Positions 1-9,344 of a stretch of DNA of 64,000 nucleotides are shown here, in pieces; position 1 is the stretch's first letter, and each line of letters opens with the position of its first letter. Location of the stretch: NCBI RefSeq assembly GCF_027497255.1, contig NZ_CP114903.1, forward strand, positions 1,178,001 through 1,242,000, read 5' to 3'. A program made the position numbers and the translations under genes. The notes below the pieces were generated by a model. It was given only the letters and a program-made list of their open reading frames with translations, did no database searches and was not told the origin of the DNA. Source of the DNA: Micromonospora sp. WMMD882 (lineage in GTDB: Bacteria; Actinomycetota; Actinomycetes; Mycobacteriales; Micromonosporaceae).

Positions 1-1237
1 CGGTCATTATCCAGTGACCGGAGGCAATGACCAGATCCACCCCCGTCATGGCGTCCGTAGTGTCGGCATCGGTGTGGGTAACCGCTTTTGCGGCGAACCG
101 GTCCGGCGTTCCCGGTATGACGTGGGTGGATGTGATCCTCCGTGGCGGGGTGGGCCGTGGCGGCGTCGGCGCGGGCGTCGGCCGTCGTCGGCGTCCGCCT
201 TCGGCTCCGGTGGGTCCGATGCGGACGGGTCCGTCCGGAGGCGGCGTCGCTGTCCGGTTCCCGACCCGGCGGGGTCCGGCGCCGCAGGGTCGACGCCGCC
301 CGCCCGCAGCGGGCCGAAGGCCGGCGTGGCCACCGTCACCCGCGGGTGAACTGCCCGTCAAGCCTGCTTGGAGGGGTTTCCGGCGCGGTGTCCGTGCTGG
401 CGGGGGTGGTGATCGGTGCGAGGTGGCGTCCGTTGCCGTCGCGCCGCAGGCGGCGGCGGACAAAAGCGCGACAAATATAAATACATCACGACCACCAAAG
501 CGGACAAGAGTTCCACAGTAGATCATAGCCTCCCCTTACCTCTGGCGGCCGACATAAGAGCTCCAACGCGACCTTTCGCGGTAGTGTCCAACAACTGAGT
601 TCCGCTGATAGCATCCCGGCAACGATCCGTTAGACGGTTGCGCGGGGGCGCTGTTCGGGTCGATGCTGTAGCGAATTCCTATCGGCCGTCCCGGTCCTCG
701 GTCCGGTGTTGGTCTTCCACTTCTCCTCGGTCCGGCTCCATGAGCCGGGCCTGGTGTCGCGAATTGGAGCGTGCTGTGGGCGAGGGCTCGACGGTGGTCG
801 ACGTTCGGCAATTCCGGACGATCGGGCCCGCCGTGCCGACGGCGCGTTCCGCCGTTCGCGGCCCACGGACCGAAGGTTTTCTCCGGACATCCGACGTCGC
901 GGTCACCCCGCGTGCGCGGCGCGGCACGGAAAGCAACCCGAATGCTCCGTCGGCGCCCGACGCCGTCGACCGGAACGCGGCTCGCGGTCGACGCCGCGCG
1001 CCACGTCCAGCGCGACCGTCCCGACCGGACGGTCGGCTCCCGCGCCTCTCACGGCCTCCCGGTCACCCGGATGAGCTGGCGAAACCCGCCAGACCGGTGG
1101 TGGCGACCAGCACGTCCTGACCCGAAATCCGCGCTCGTTTTCATCGCGTCGGCAACCTTTCCGACCCGCCAACCCGTCTGGACCCGAGAACGGTCGACGG
1201 CTGGTCGGCAAAAGGTCCCTCTGTTTAGGACAAGTGC
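1..1237. other. Gene-free left flank and leader of the PKS operon
   Basis: No reading frame here looks like a real protein: the candidate translations are Arg/Pro/Gly-rich, overlap in several frames and show no motif. The one notable feature is an AT-rich island at about 455-560 inside otherwise very GC-rich DNA, including TATAAA at 476-481. It could hold the promoter of the plus-strand PKS operon that starts at 1238, but I could not find a matched -35/-10 pair. The remainder up to 1237 would then be a long leader. I see no tRNA, terminator or clear repeat. Confidence 0.5.
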
Positions 1238-4200
1238 ATGCAGCATCCCGATCAGGCAGCATCCCGACACGATTCGCCCGCACCGTCCGAAGTAGAGGAA
1301 TGGCTGAGGGCGCGGCTGGCCGTTCAGCTCGGTCTGGACGCCGCCGGGTTGGACCCGCACGAGCGCCTCAACCGGTACGGCCTCAATTCCCTGCGGGCCG
1401 CCGAGCTCATCGCCGCGCTTTCCGGGTACCTGAACCGTCCGCTGCCGGCGACACTTGTGTGGGATCACCCGACCATCGACGCGATCGTCCGATTCCTCAC
1501 CGGCGACGCCGCGCCGCCGACCGCGTCGACGCCCCGCCCGACGGTGCGGGAATCCGAACCCATCGCCGTCGTCGGGATGGCATGCCGCTTTCCGGGAGCG
1601 CCGAACCCGGACGCCTACTGGCAATTGTTGACCCAGGGTGTCGACGCCGTCACCGAGGTTCCCGCCGACCGTTGGGACCTCGACGACTACTTCAGCCCGT
1701 CACCCGACGCGCCCGGCCGGATGAGCACCCGGTGGGGCGGCTTCCTCGACCAGGTCGACCAGTTCGACGCCGGATTCTTCGGCCTCGCCCCACGCGAGGT
1801 CGTCCAGATGGACCCGCAGCAACGACTGGTCCTGGAGCTGGCCTGGGAGGCGCTGGAGGACGCCGGCATCCCCCCGACCGCCCTGCGGGGCAGCCCCGTC
1901 GGCGTCTTCTGCGGAGCGATGTGGCACGACTACGCCCGCCTGGCCGGCCACCGCGAGGAGATCTCCCCGCACACCGCGACCGGGCAGGACCTCAGCGTCG
2001 TCGCCGCCCGGGTGTCCTACCTGCTCGGCCTGCAGGGCCCCAGCCTGGTGGTCAACACGGCCTGCTCGTCCGCGCTGGTGGCGGTCCACCTGGCGTGCCA
2101 GAGCCTACGCGCCGGCGAGGCCACGACAGCGCTGGCCGGCGGCGTCAACCTCACCATCGCCCCGGAGAGCACCGTGGCGATGTCCAAGTTCGGGGCGATG
2201 TCCCCCGACGGCCGGTCCAAGGCGTTCGACGCGCGCGCCAACGGCTACGTCCGCGGCGAGGGCGCCGGCATCGTCGTGCTCAAGCCGCTGTCCCGGGCGC
2301 TCGCCGACGGCGACCCCGTCCACTGCGTGATCCGCGGCTCCGCGGTCAACAACGACGGCTTCAGCAACGGTCTCACCGCGCCCAACCCGCAGGCGCAGGT
2401 GGCGATGCTCCAGGCCGCCTACGACCGCGCCGGCGTGCCGCCCGAGCGGGTCCACTACGTGGAGACCCACGGCACCGGCACCATGCTCGGCGACCCGATC
2501 GAGGCCAACGCGATCGGCGCGGTGCTGGGCGCGAACCGGGCCGCGGACCGGCCGCTGACCATCGGCTCGGTCAAGACCAACATCGGGCACCTGGAGGCCG
2601 CCGCCGGCATCGCCGGACTGATCAAGACGGTCCTCGCCGTCCGGCACCGGACCATCCCGCCGAACCTGCACTTCACCCGGCCGAACCCGCACATCCCCTT
2701 CGACCGGATCAACCTGCGGGTGCCGCAGACCGTCGAGCCGTGGCCCTGCCCGCAGGAGCGGGCGCTGGCCGGGGTGAGCGCCTTCGGCTTCGGCGGGACG
2801 AACTGCCACGTCGTGCTGGAGGGGACCACCGCGCAGCCGACCAGCCTGCTGCCGCTGTCCGCGCCCGACCCCGGCACGCTGCGCGGGCTCGCCCAGGCCG
2901 TACGGGAGGCGGCCACCACCACGCGGTCGCTGCCCGACCTGTGCTGGAGCGCCGCCGACCGGTACGCGCGCCGGCACCCGTACCGCCTGGCGTTGCCCGC
3001 CCGCACCCGCGAGGAGCTGGTGACCGGGCTCGACCAGTGGCTCGCCGCCGCCCCCACCACCGACCCGTCGCCGTCCGTCCCGCCCCGGGTGGTCTTCGTG
3101 TTTCCGGGTCAGGGTGGTCAGTGGGTGGGGATGGGGCGGGAGTTGGCGCGGTCGGAGCCGGTGTTTCGGGGGGTGTTGGTGGAGTGTGCGGCGGTGTTCG
3201 GGGAGTTTGTGGAGTGGTCGTTGCTGGATGTGGTGGAGGGTGGGTCGGTTCCTGAGGGGATCGATGTGGTGCAGCCGGTGTTGTTCGCGGTGCAGGTGGG
3301 GTTGGCGGCGTTGTGGCGGTCGTGGGGGGTGGAGCCGGCGGCGGTGGTGGGGCATTCGATGGGTGAGGTGGCGGCGGCGTGTGTGGCGGGGGTGTTGTCG
3401 TTGTCGGACGCGGCTCGGGTGATCTGTGTGCGGTCGGGGTTGTTGCGGGGGATTTCGGGTCGTGGGGCGATGGCGGTGGTGGAGTTGGGCGCGGGTGAGG
3501 TGGAGGAGGTGGTGGCGTCGTTTGGTGGTGCGGTGGTGGTGGCGGCGTGGAACGGGCCGGTGACGACGGTGGTGGCGGGGTCGTCGGAGGCGGTGGACGA
3601 GGTGGTGGGGTTGTTGTCGGCGCGGGGGGTGTTCGCGCGGCGGGTGCAGGTGGATGTGGCGTCGCACAGTCCGCAGGTGGACGGGTTGCGGGGGGAGTTG
3701 TTGGCGGGGTTGGGGTCGGTGTCGCCGGGGGTGGGTTCGGTGCCGTGGTATTCGACGGTGCGGGGTGGGGTGTTGGCTGGTGGTGAGGCGGTGGCGGGGT
3801 ACTGGTGGGAGAATCTGCGGGAGCCGGTGCGGTTCGCGCCGGTGGTGGGGCGGTTGTTGGCCGACGGGTTGACGTGTTTCCTGGAGATCAGCCCCCACCC
3901 CGTCCTCAGCGCCGCCGTCGAGCAGAGTCTGGCCCGTCACCACGGGCCCGGCGTCACCCTCGCCTCCACCCGCCGCGACGAGGACGAACGCGCCGCGCTG
4001 CTCGACACGGTGGCCCGGCTGCACCAGCTCGGGCAGCCGATCCACTGGCCGGCGCTGTACCCGCCGGACGTCACGGCGGTGCCGCTGCCCCCCGCGCCGA
4101 CAGGACCCGTCAGCACGCCGGGCGACGTCGGCGCGACGCCGGTCGAGCCGGGTGACGGGGCCGGACCCGACGGGAGCGCGCCCACCGGGGACCGCCCCGA

Positions 4201-7200
4201 CGCCGGGGACGCCGTGCTGGTGCCGCTGTCGGCGCACACCCCGGCCGCCCTGGCCGAGCTGACCCGACGTACGGCGGAGCTGCTGCGGCGGCGACCCAAC
4301 ACCGACCTGCGCGACCTCGGCCACACCGCCGCCGTCCGCCGGGCCCACCACGGGGTGCGGCTCGCCGTCACCGCGACCTCCACCGCCGACCTGGCCACCC
4401 AGCTCGAAGCGCGGCTCGCCGAGGGGAACCTGCCCGTCGCGGCGTCTTCCGGCAACCCCCGGAAAGTCGTCTTCGTGTTTCCGGGTCAGGGTGGTCAGTG
4501 GGTGGGGATGGGGCGGGAGTTGGCGCGGTCGGAGCCGGTGTTTCGGGGGGTGTTGGTGGAGTGTGCGGCGGTGTTCGGGGAGTTTGTGGAGTGGTCGTTG
4601 CTGGATGTGGTGGAGGGTGGGTCGGTTCCTGAGGGGATCGATGTGGTGCAGCCGGTGTTGTTCGCGGTGCAGGTGGGGTTGGCGGCGTTGTGGCGGTCGT
4701 GGGGGGTGGAGCCGGCGGCGGTGGTGGGGCATTCGATGGGTGAGGTGGCGGCGGCGTGTGTGGCGGGGGTGTTGTCGTTGTCGGACGCGGCTCGGGTGAT
4801 CTGTGTGCGGTCGGGGTTGTTGCGGGGGATTTCGGGTCGTGGGGCGATGGCGGTGGTGGAGTTGGGCGCGGGTGAGGTGGAGGAGGTGGTGGCGTCGTTT
4901 GGTGGTGCGGTGGTGGTGGCGGCGTGGAACGGGCCGGTGACGACGGTGGTGGCGGGGTCGTCGGAGGCGGTGGACGAGGTGGTGGGGTTGTTGTCGGCGC
5001 GGGGGGTGTTCGCGCGGCGGGTGCAGGTGGATGTGGCGTCGCACAGTCCGCAGGTGGACGGGTTGCGGGGGGAGTTGTTGGCGGGGTTGGGGTCGGTGTC
5101 GCCGGGGGTGGGTTCGGTGCCGTGGTATTCGACGGTGCGGGGTGGGGTGTTGGCTGGTGGTGAGGCGGTGGCGGGGTACTGGTGGGAGAATCTGCGGGAG
5201 CCGGTGCGGTTCGCGCCGGTGGTGGGGCGGTTGTTGGCCGACGGGTTGACGTGTTTCCTGGAGATCAGCCCCCACCCCGTCCTCAGCGCCGCGGTGGAGG
5301 AGACCTGCCGCCGGCACGGCGACGTCGGGGTGACCCTCGCCTCCACCCGCCGGGACACCGCCGAGCGGCGGTCCATGTTGGACAGCGCCGGTGAGCTCTA
5401 CCGGCTCGGCGTGCCGCTGGACTGGACGGCGCTGCACCCGACCCGGGGCGCGGTGGTCCGCCTGCCGGAGTACCCCTGGCAGCGGGAGCGGCACTGGCCC
5501 GCCGCGCCGACCCGCGGCCGCCGCGCCGTCGGTCACCCGCTGCTCGGCGCGCACGTCGAGTCGTCCCTCGACCGGGACGCGCACCTGTGGACCACCGAGA
5601 TCGACCTCGACGCGTTGCCGTACCTCACCGACCACCGGGTCCGGGGCCAGGTGGTCGTGCCGGCCACCGCGTACGTCGAGATGGCGTTGGCCGCGACCAG
5701 CGAACTGCTCGGCACGCCGACCCCGGTCGTCGAGCGGCTGGAGATCACCCGACCGTTGGCGCCGTCGGCCGAGCGGGCCACCACGATCCAGGTGACCCTG
5801 ACCGGGCGGCCGTCCGGCGGGTACGGGTTCCGCTGCGCCAGCCGCCAACCGGACGAGGACGGACGCCCGGGCGAGTGGCAGGAGCACGCCCGGGGCGTCG
5901 TGCGGGCCGCCGTGGACGTCGAGCCGCCGACCGGACCCGACGACCCCACCGGACCGGACGCCGCGACGACGTCCAGCGGCGACGAGCACTACGCCGCGAT
6001 GCGCGCCCGCGGACTGGAGTACGGCCCCCGCTTCCAGGGGATCCGCCACCTGCGGCGCAGCCCCGGCGCGGTGACCGCCCGGATCGAGCTGCCCGGGGAC
6101 TCCCCGGCGTACCTGACGCACCCGGCGCTGCTGGACGCCTGCCTGCAGGCCGCCGTCGCCGCGCTGCCGCAGCAGCCCGCCGACCCGTACGTTCCGGTCG
6201 GAGTGGAACGGGTCGAGCTGCGGGAACGCCCCGGCACGGCGGTGACCTGCCAGGCCCGGCCACGGCCGGACACGCCCGCCGACGAGCCGGTCGCCGACCT
6301 GGTGGTCCGCGCCGACGACGGCCGGGTGCTGCTCACCGTCACCGGCCTGCGGCTGCGCCGGCTGGACCGGGGCGCGCCCACCGGCGCCGACCTGCTCCAC
6401 GAGCTGCGCTGGGAGCCGGCGCCCACCTGGACGAGCCCACCGGAGCAGGCGGACTGGCGCGGCCGGTGGCTGGTCCTCGCCGACCGAGGCAGCGCCCTGG
6501 ACGCCGCGCTGCGGGCCCGCGGTGGCGACTGCGTCGTCGTCCGGCCGGGGGACCGCTACCGGCGGCTCGGCGACGACGCCTACGAGGTCGACCCGGCCCG
6601 GCCCGAGCACCTCGTCGACCTGCTCGCCGAGGCGTTCGACGCGCAGCGACCCTGCCGGGGCGTGGTCCACCTGTGGGCGTTGGACGCCCCCGGCGCGGAG
6701 GACCCCGAGCGGACCCACCTGCTGGTCGCCGACAGCGTGCTGCACCTGGTGCGGGCGCTGCACGCCGCGCCGGGGGCGCAGCGGCCCCGGCTCTGGCTGG
6801 TCACCCGGGACAGCCAGGTCGCGCGGGCCGGCGACCGGCTGGGCGCGCCCTGGCAGGCCCCGCTGTGGGGGCTCGGCCGCACCATCGCCCACGAGCACCC
6901 CGACCTGCGCTGCGCCCGCGTCGACCTGGGCGCGGACCGCAACGGCGAGGACGCCGCGCTGCCCGCTGTCCTGCTCGCCCCGACCGACGAGCCGGAGCTG
7001 GCCGTACGCGGTGGGGAGCTGCTGGTCTCCCGGCTGGTCGCCCGGGCGGCGCAGACGCCGCCGGCCGTCCCGGAGCCGGCCGGTGACCGGCCGTTCCGGC
7101 TGACGCTGGACCGGGTCGGCACCCTCGACCAGCTCCACCTGCGTCCGTTCGACCCGGCCCGCCCCGGTCCCGGCCAGGTGCGCGTCGAGGTACGCGCCGC

Positions 7201-9325
7201 CGGCCTCAACTTCCGTGACGTCCTCAAGACCCTCGGCCTGTACCCGGGGGTGACGGAGTCGACGGCGCGTCTCGGCGACGAGTGCGCCGGAGTGGTGACC
7301 GAGGTCGGCCCGGACGTGACCGTGCCACGGGTCGGCGACCGGGTCGTCGCGGTGGCCGCCGACTGCCTCGGCAGTCACGTCACCGCCGACGCCCGGCTCG
7401 TCGCGCCGATGCCCGCCGGGCTGGACTTCGCCGAGGCCGCGACGTTGCCGATCGCCTTCCTCACCGCCGCGTACGCCCTGGAGCACCTGGCCCGGATCGA
7501 GCCGGGGGAGCGGGTGCTGGTGCACGCCGCCGCCGGCGGGGTCGGGCTGGCCGCCGTGCAGCTCGTCCAGGCCGCCGGCGCGGAGGTGTTCGCCACCGCC
7601 GGCAGCGAGGAGAAACGCGCCTACCTCAAGTCGTTGGGCGTACGGCACGTGATGGACTCCCGGTCCACGGCCTTCGCCGAGCAGGTCCGCGCCGAGACCG
7701 ACGGGCAGGGCGTGGACGTGGTGCTGAACTCCCTGGCCGGGGATTTCATCACGCACGGCATCGCCGCCCTCGCCCCGTACGGGCGGTTCGTGGAGATCGG
7801 CAAGCGGGACATCCACCAGGACCGGCCGATCGGTCTCGGGGAGTTCCGCCGCAACCTGGCGTTCTTCGCCGTCGACCTGGACGCGATGTTCACCGACCGG
7901 CCGGAGCGGGTGGGCGCGCTGCTGCGCCGCGTCGTCGCCCGGGTCGACGCCGGGGAGCTGCGCCCGTTGCCGGCGCGCCGGTTCCCGGTCGCCGCCGCCC
8001 GGGACGCGTTCCACCTGATGGAGCAGGCCGGGCACCTCGGCAAGGTGGTGCTGACCGTGGCGGACCGGCGGACCGTGCCGGTCGTGCCGCCCGGTGGCGT
8101 CCGGGTCCACCCCGACGGCAGCTACCTGGTCACCGGGGGCTTCGGCGGTCTCGGTCTCCAGGTGGCCCGCTGGCTCGCCGACTCCGGCGCGCGGCAGCTC
8201 GTCCTGGTCGGCCGGTCCGGGCCGACGCCGCAGGCCCGGCCGGTCCTCGACGAGCTGACCCGCCGCGGCGTACGGGTCGAGGCGCTCGCCGCCGACGTCA
8301 CCGACCCCGACCAGGTGGCCGGGGCGCTGGACCACGTGCGCGGGCGCCTGTCGCCGCTGCGGGGCGTGGTGCACGCGGCCGGGGTCCTCGACGACGGCAT
8401 CCTGCTGCAGCAGACCCCCGAACGGTACCGCCGGGTGGCCCGGCCGAAGGTGGACGCCGCCTGGCACCTGCACGAGCAGACCGCCGGCGAGACGCTGGAC
8501 TTCTTCGTGCTGTTCTCCTCGGTGACGTCGGTGCTGGGCTCACCCGGCCAGGGCGCGTACGCCGCCGGCAACGCGTTCCTCGACGCGCTGGCCCACGCCC
8601 GCCGCGCCGCCGGGCTGCCCGCCCTCAGCGTCAACTGGTGCCCGTGGACGTCGGTGGGCATGGCGGCGCGGCTGGAGCAGGGCGGCCAGGAGGCGCTGCG
8701 CGGGCTGCGGGCGATCGACCCGGAGCAGGGGACGGCCCTGCTCGGTGGACTGCTCGCGCAGGACACCGCCCAGGTCGCGGTGATGCCGTTCGACGCGGCC
8801 GAGTGGGTGGCGGCGTACCCGGCGGCCGGCCGGGCCAACCAGCTCGCCCGGCTCGGCGTCGCCGTGCCGGAGCAGCCGGCGACCGCCGGGGTCCGGGCCG
8901 GGTTCCTGGCCGCCGAGCCTGGCCGTCGTCGTCGCGCCGCCGTCGAGACGTACGTGCGGGAGCAGGCGTCCCGGGTGCTGCGGCTGGCCACCTCCCGGAT
9001 CGGCCTCGACACCCCGCTGCGGTCCCTCGGCTTCGACTCGCTGATGTCGCTGGAGCTGCGTAACCGGCTGGAGGCGGGCCTGGGTGTCGCGTTGCCGTCC
9101 ACCCTGGTGTGGAACTACCCGACGATCGAGGTGATGGTCCCCTACCTGGCCGGCCGGCTGGGCGTCCCGCTGGACCCGCCCGACGTCGCGCCGGCCGACA
9201 CGCCGGCGGCCACCGGCGGGGGCAGGGCCCCGTCCACCGACGACGCCTCCGGCGACCTGGCTGAGCTGTCGGTCGACGACCTGACGGCGCTGCTCGCCCA
9301 AGAGCTCAACGACCTCGACTCCTGA
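1238..9325 (+). CDS. PKS-1: type I PKS, ACP-KS-AT-AT-DH-ER-KR-ACP
   Basis: Modular polyketide synthase of 2695 residues and probably the first protein of the line. Domains: N-terminal ACP (phosphopantetheine Ser51 in GLNSL), KS about 105-530 (Cys276 in NTACSS, His411, His451), AT1 about 618-892 (Ser707 in GHSMGE), AT2 about 1077-1351 (Ser1166), DH from about 1430 (His1466 in HRVRGQVVVP and a LLDACLQ motif), ER about 1958-2275, KR about 2290-2520 (YLVTGGFGG, LDD motif, so B-type predicted), ACP (Ser2601). Both ATs carry VASHS, close to the YASH signature linked to methylmalonyl-CoA, so a methyl-branched, fully reduced unit is predicted. There is no KSQ or AT loading module. The leading ACP must be charged by another enzyme, perhaps an acyl-activating enzyme outside the window. 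The ATG at 1238 has a weak RBS (AGGA, 7 nt upstream). Two identical ATs in one module are highly unusual. Confidence 0.95.
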   Translation: MQHPDQAASRHDSPAPSEVEEWLRARLAVQLGLDAAGLDPHERLNRYGLNSLRAAELIAALSGYLNRPLPATLVWDHPTIDAIVRFLTGDAAPPTASTPRPTVRESEPIAVVGMACRFPGAPNPDAYWQLLTQGVDAVTEVPADRWDLDDYFSPSPDAPGRMSTRWGGFLDQVDQFDAGFFGLAPREVVQMDPQQRLVLELAWEALEDAGIPPTALRGSPVGVFCGAMWHDYARLAGHREEISPHTATGQDLSVVAARVSYLLGLQGPSLVVNTACSSALVAVHLACQSLRAGEATTALAGGVNLTIAPESTVAMSKFGAMSPDGRSKAFDARANGYVRGEGAGIVVLKPLSRALADGDPVHCVIRGSAVNNDGFSNGLTAPNPQAQVAMLQAAYDRAGVPPERVHYVETHGTGTMLGDPIEANAIGAVLGANRAADRPLTIGSVKTNIGHLEAAAGIAGLIKTVLAVRHRTIPPNLHFTRPNPHIPFDRINLRVPQTVEPWPCPQERALAGVSAFGFGGTNCHVVLEGTTAQPTSLLPLSAPDPGTLRGLAQAVREAATTTRSLPDLCWSAADRYARRHPYRLALPARTREELVTGLDQWLAAAPTTDPSPSVPPRVVFVFPGQGGQWVGMGRELARSEPVFRGVLVECAAVFGEFVEWSLLDVVEGGSVPEGIDVVQPVLFAVQVGLAALWRSWGVEPAAVVGHSMGEVAAACVAGVLSLSDAARVICVRSGLLRGISGRGAMAVVELGAGEVEEVVASFGGAVVVAAWNGPVTTVVAGSSEAVDEVVGLLSARGVFARRVQVDVASHSPQVDGLRGELLAGLGSVSPGVGSVPWYSTVRGGVLAGGEAVAGYWWENLREPVRFAPVVGRLLADGLTCFLEISPHPVLSAAVEQSLARHHGPGVTLASTRRDEDERAALLDTVARLHQLGQPIHWPALYPPDVTAVPLPPAPTGPVSTPGDVGATPVEPGDGAGPDGSAPTGDRPDAGDAVLVPLSAHTPAALAELTRRTAELLRRRPNTDLRDLGHTAAVRRAHHGVRLAVTATSTADLATQLEARLAEGNLPVAASSGNPRKVVFVFPGQGGQWVGMGRELARSEPVFRGVLVECAAVFGEFVEWSLLDVVEGGSVPEGIDVVQPVLFAVQVGLAALWRSWGVEPAAVVGHSMGEVAAACVAGVLSLSDAARVICVRSGLLRGISGRGAMAVVELGAGEVEEVVASFGGAVVVAAWNGPVTTVVAGSSEAVDEVVGLLSARGVFARRVQVDVASHSPQVDGLRGELLAGLGSVSPGVGSVPWYSTVRGGVLAGGEAVAGYWWENLREPVRFAPVVGRLLADGLTCFLEISPHPVLSAAVEETCRRHGDVGVTLASTRRDTAERRSMLDSAGELYRLGVPLDWTALHPTRGAVVRLPEYPWQRERHWPAAPTRGRRAVGHPLLGAHVESSLDRDAHLWTTEIDLDALPYLTDHRVRGQVVVPATAYVEMALAATSELLGTPTPVVERLEITRPLAPSAERATTIQVTLTGRPSGGYGFRCASRQPDEDGRPGEWQEHARGVVRAAVDVEPPTGPDDPTGPDAATTSSGDEHYAAMRARGLEYGPRFQGIRHLRRSPGAVTARIELPGDSPAYLTHPALLDACLQAAVAALPQQPADPYVPVGVERVELRERPGTAVTCQARPRPDTPADEPVADLVVRADDGRVLLTVTGLRLRRLDRGAPTGADLLHELRWEPAPTWTSPPEQADWRGRWLVLADRGSALDAALRARGGDCVVVRPGDRYRRLGDDAYEVDPARPEHLVDLLAEAFDAQRPCRGVVHLWALDAPGAEDPERTHLLVADSVLHLVRALHAAPGAQRPRLWLVTRDSQVARAGDRLGAPWQAPLWGLGRTIAHEHPDLRCARVDLGADRNGEDAALPAVLLAPTDEPELAVRGGELLVSRLVARAAQTPPAVPEPAGDRPFRLTLDRVGTLDQLHLRPFDPARPGPGQVRVEVRAAGLNFRDVLKTLGLYPGVTESTARLGDECAGVVTEVGPDVTVPRVGDRVVAVAADCLGSHVTADARLVAPMPAGLDFAEAATLPIAFLTAAYALEHLARIEPGERVLVHAAAGGVGLAAVQLVQAAGAEVFATAGSEEKRAYLKSLGVRHVMDSRSTAFAEQVRAETDGQGVDVVLNSLAGDFITHGIAALAPYGRFVEIGKRDIHQDRPIGLGEFRRNLAFFAVDLDAMFTDRPERVGALLRRVVARVDAGELRPLPARRFPVAAARDAFHLMEQAGHLGKVVLTVADRRTVPVVPPGGVRVHPDGSYLVTGGFGGLGLQVARWLADSGARQLVLVGRSGPTPQARPVLDELTRRGVRVEALAADVTDPDQVAGALDHVRGRLSPLRGVVHAAGVLDDGILLQQTPERYRRVARPKVDAAWHLHEQTAGETLDFFVLFSSVTSVLGSPGQGAYAAGNAFLDALAHARRAAGLPALSVNWCPWTSVGMAARLEQGGQEALRGLRAIDPEQGTALLGGLLAQDTAQVAVMPFDAAEWVAAYPAAGRANQLARLGVAVPEQPATAGVRAGFLAAEPGRRRRAAVETYVREQASRVLRLATSRIGLDTPLRSLGFDSLMSLELRNRLEAGLGVALPSTLVWNYPTIEVMVPYLAGRLGVPLDPPDVAPADTPAATGGGRAPSTDDASGDLAELSVDDLTALLAQELNDLDS
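3092..3915 (+). repeat. AT repeat of PKS-1, copy 1
   Basis: This 824-bp stretch encodes AT1 and appears identical to 4469-5292 (offset 1377 bp, in frame). Identity stops abruptly at both ends: g versus c at 3091/4468 and c versus g at 3916/5293. Codons are G/T-rich (GTG, TTG, GCG, GGG) and clearly unlike the C-rich codons on either side. Confidence 0.93.
4469..5292 (+). repeat. AT repeat of PKS-1, copy 2
   Basis: Second copy of the 824-bp AT block, encoding AT2. The 553 bp between the copies is unique. It encodes a post-AT region, then a Pro/Gly-rich stretch, then a second KS-to-AT linker-type domain (beginning LVPLSAHTPAAL). AT2 therefore has its own linker, as if a bimodular ancestor had lost the domains in between or the linker-AT unit had been duplicated. 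Confidence 0.93.
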
Positions 9326-9344
9326 CGGCCGACAAGGAACGGAC

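Noticed and set aside
27..521. Possible protein-coding frames in the left flank
   Set aside because: Several overlapping frames on both strands, all low-complexity Arg/Gly/Pro, with no RBS or motif.
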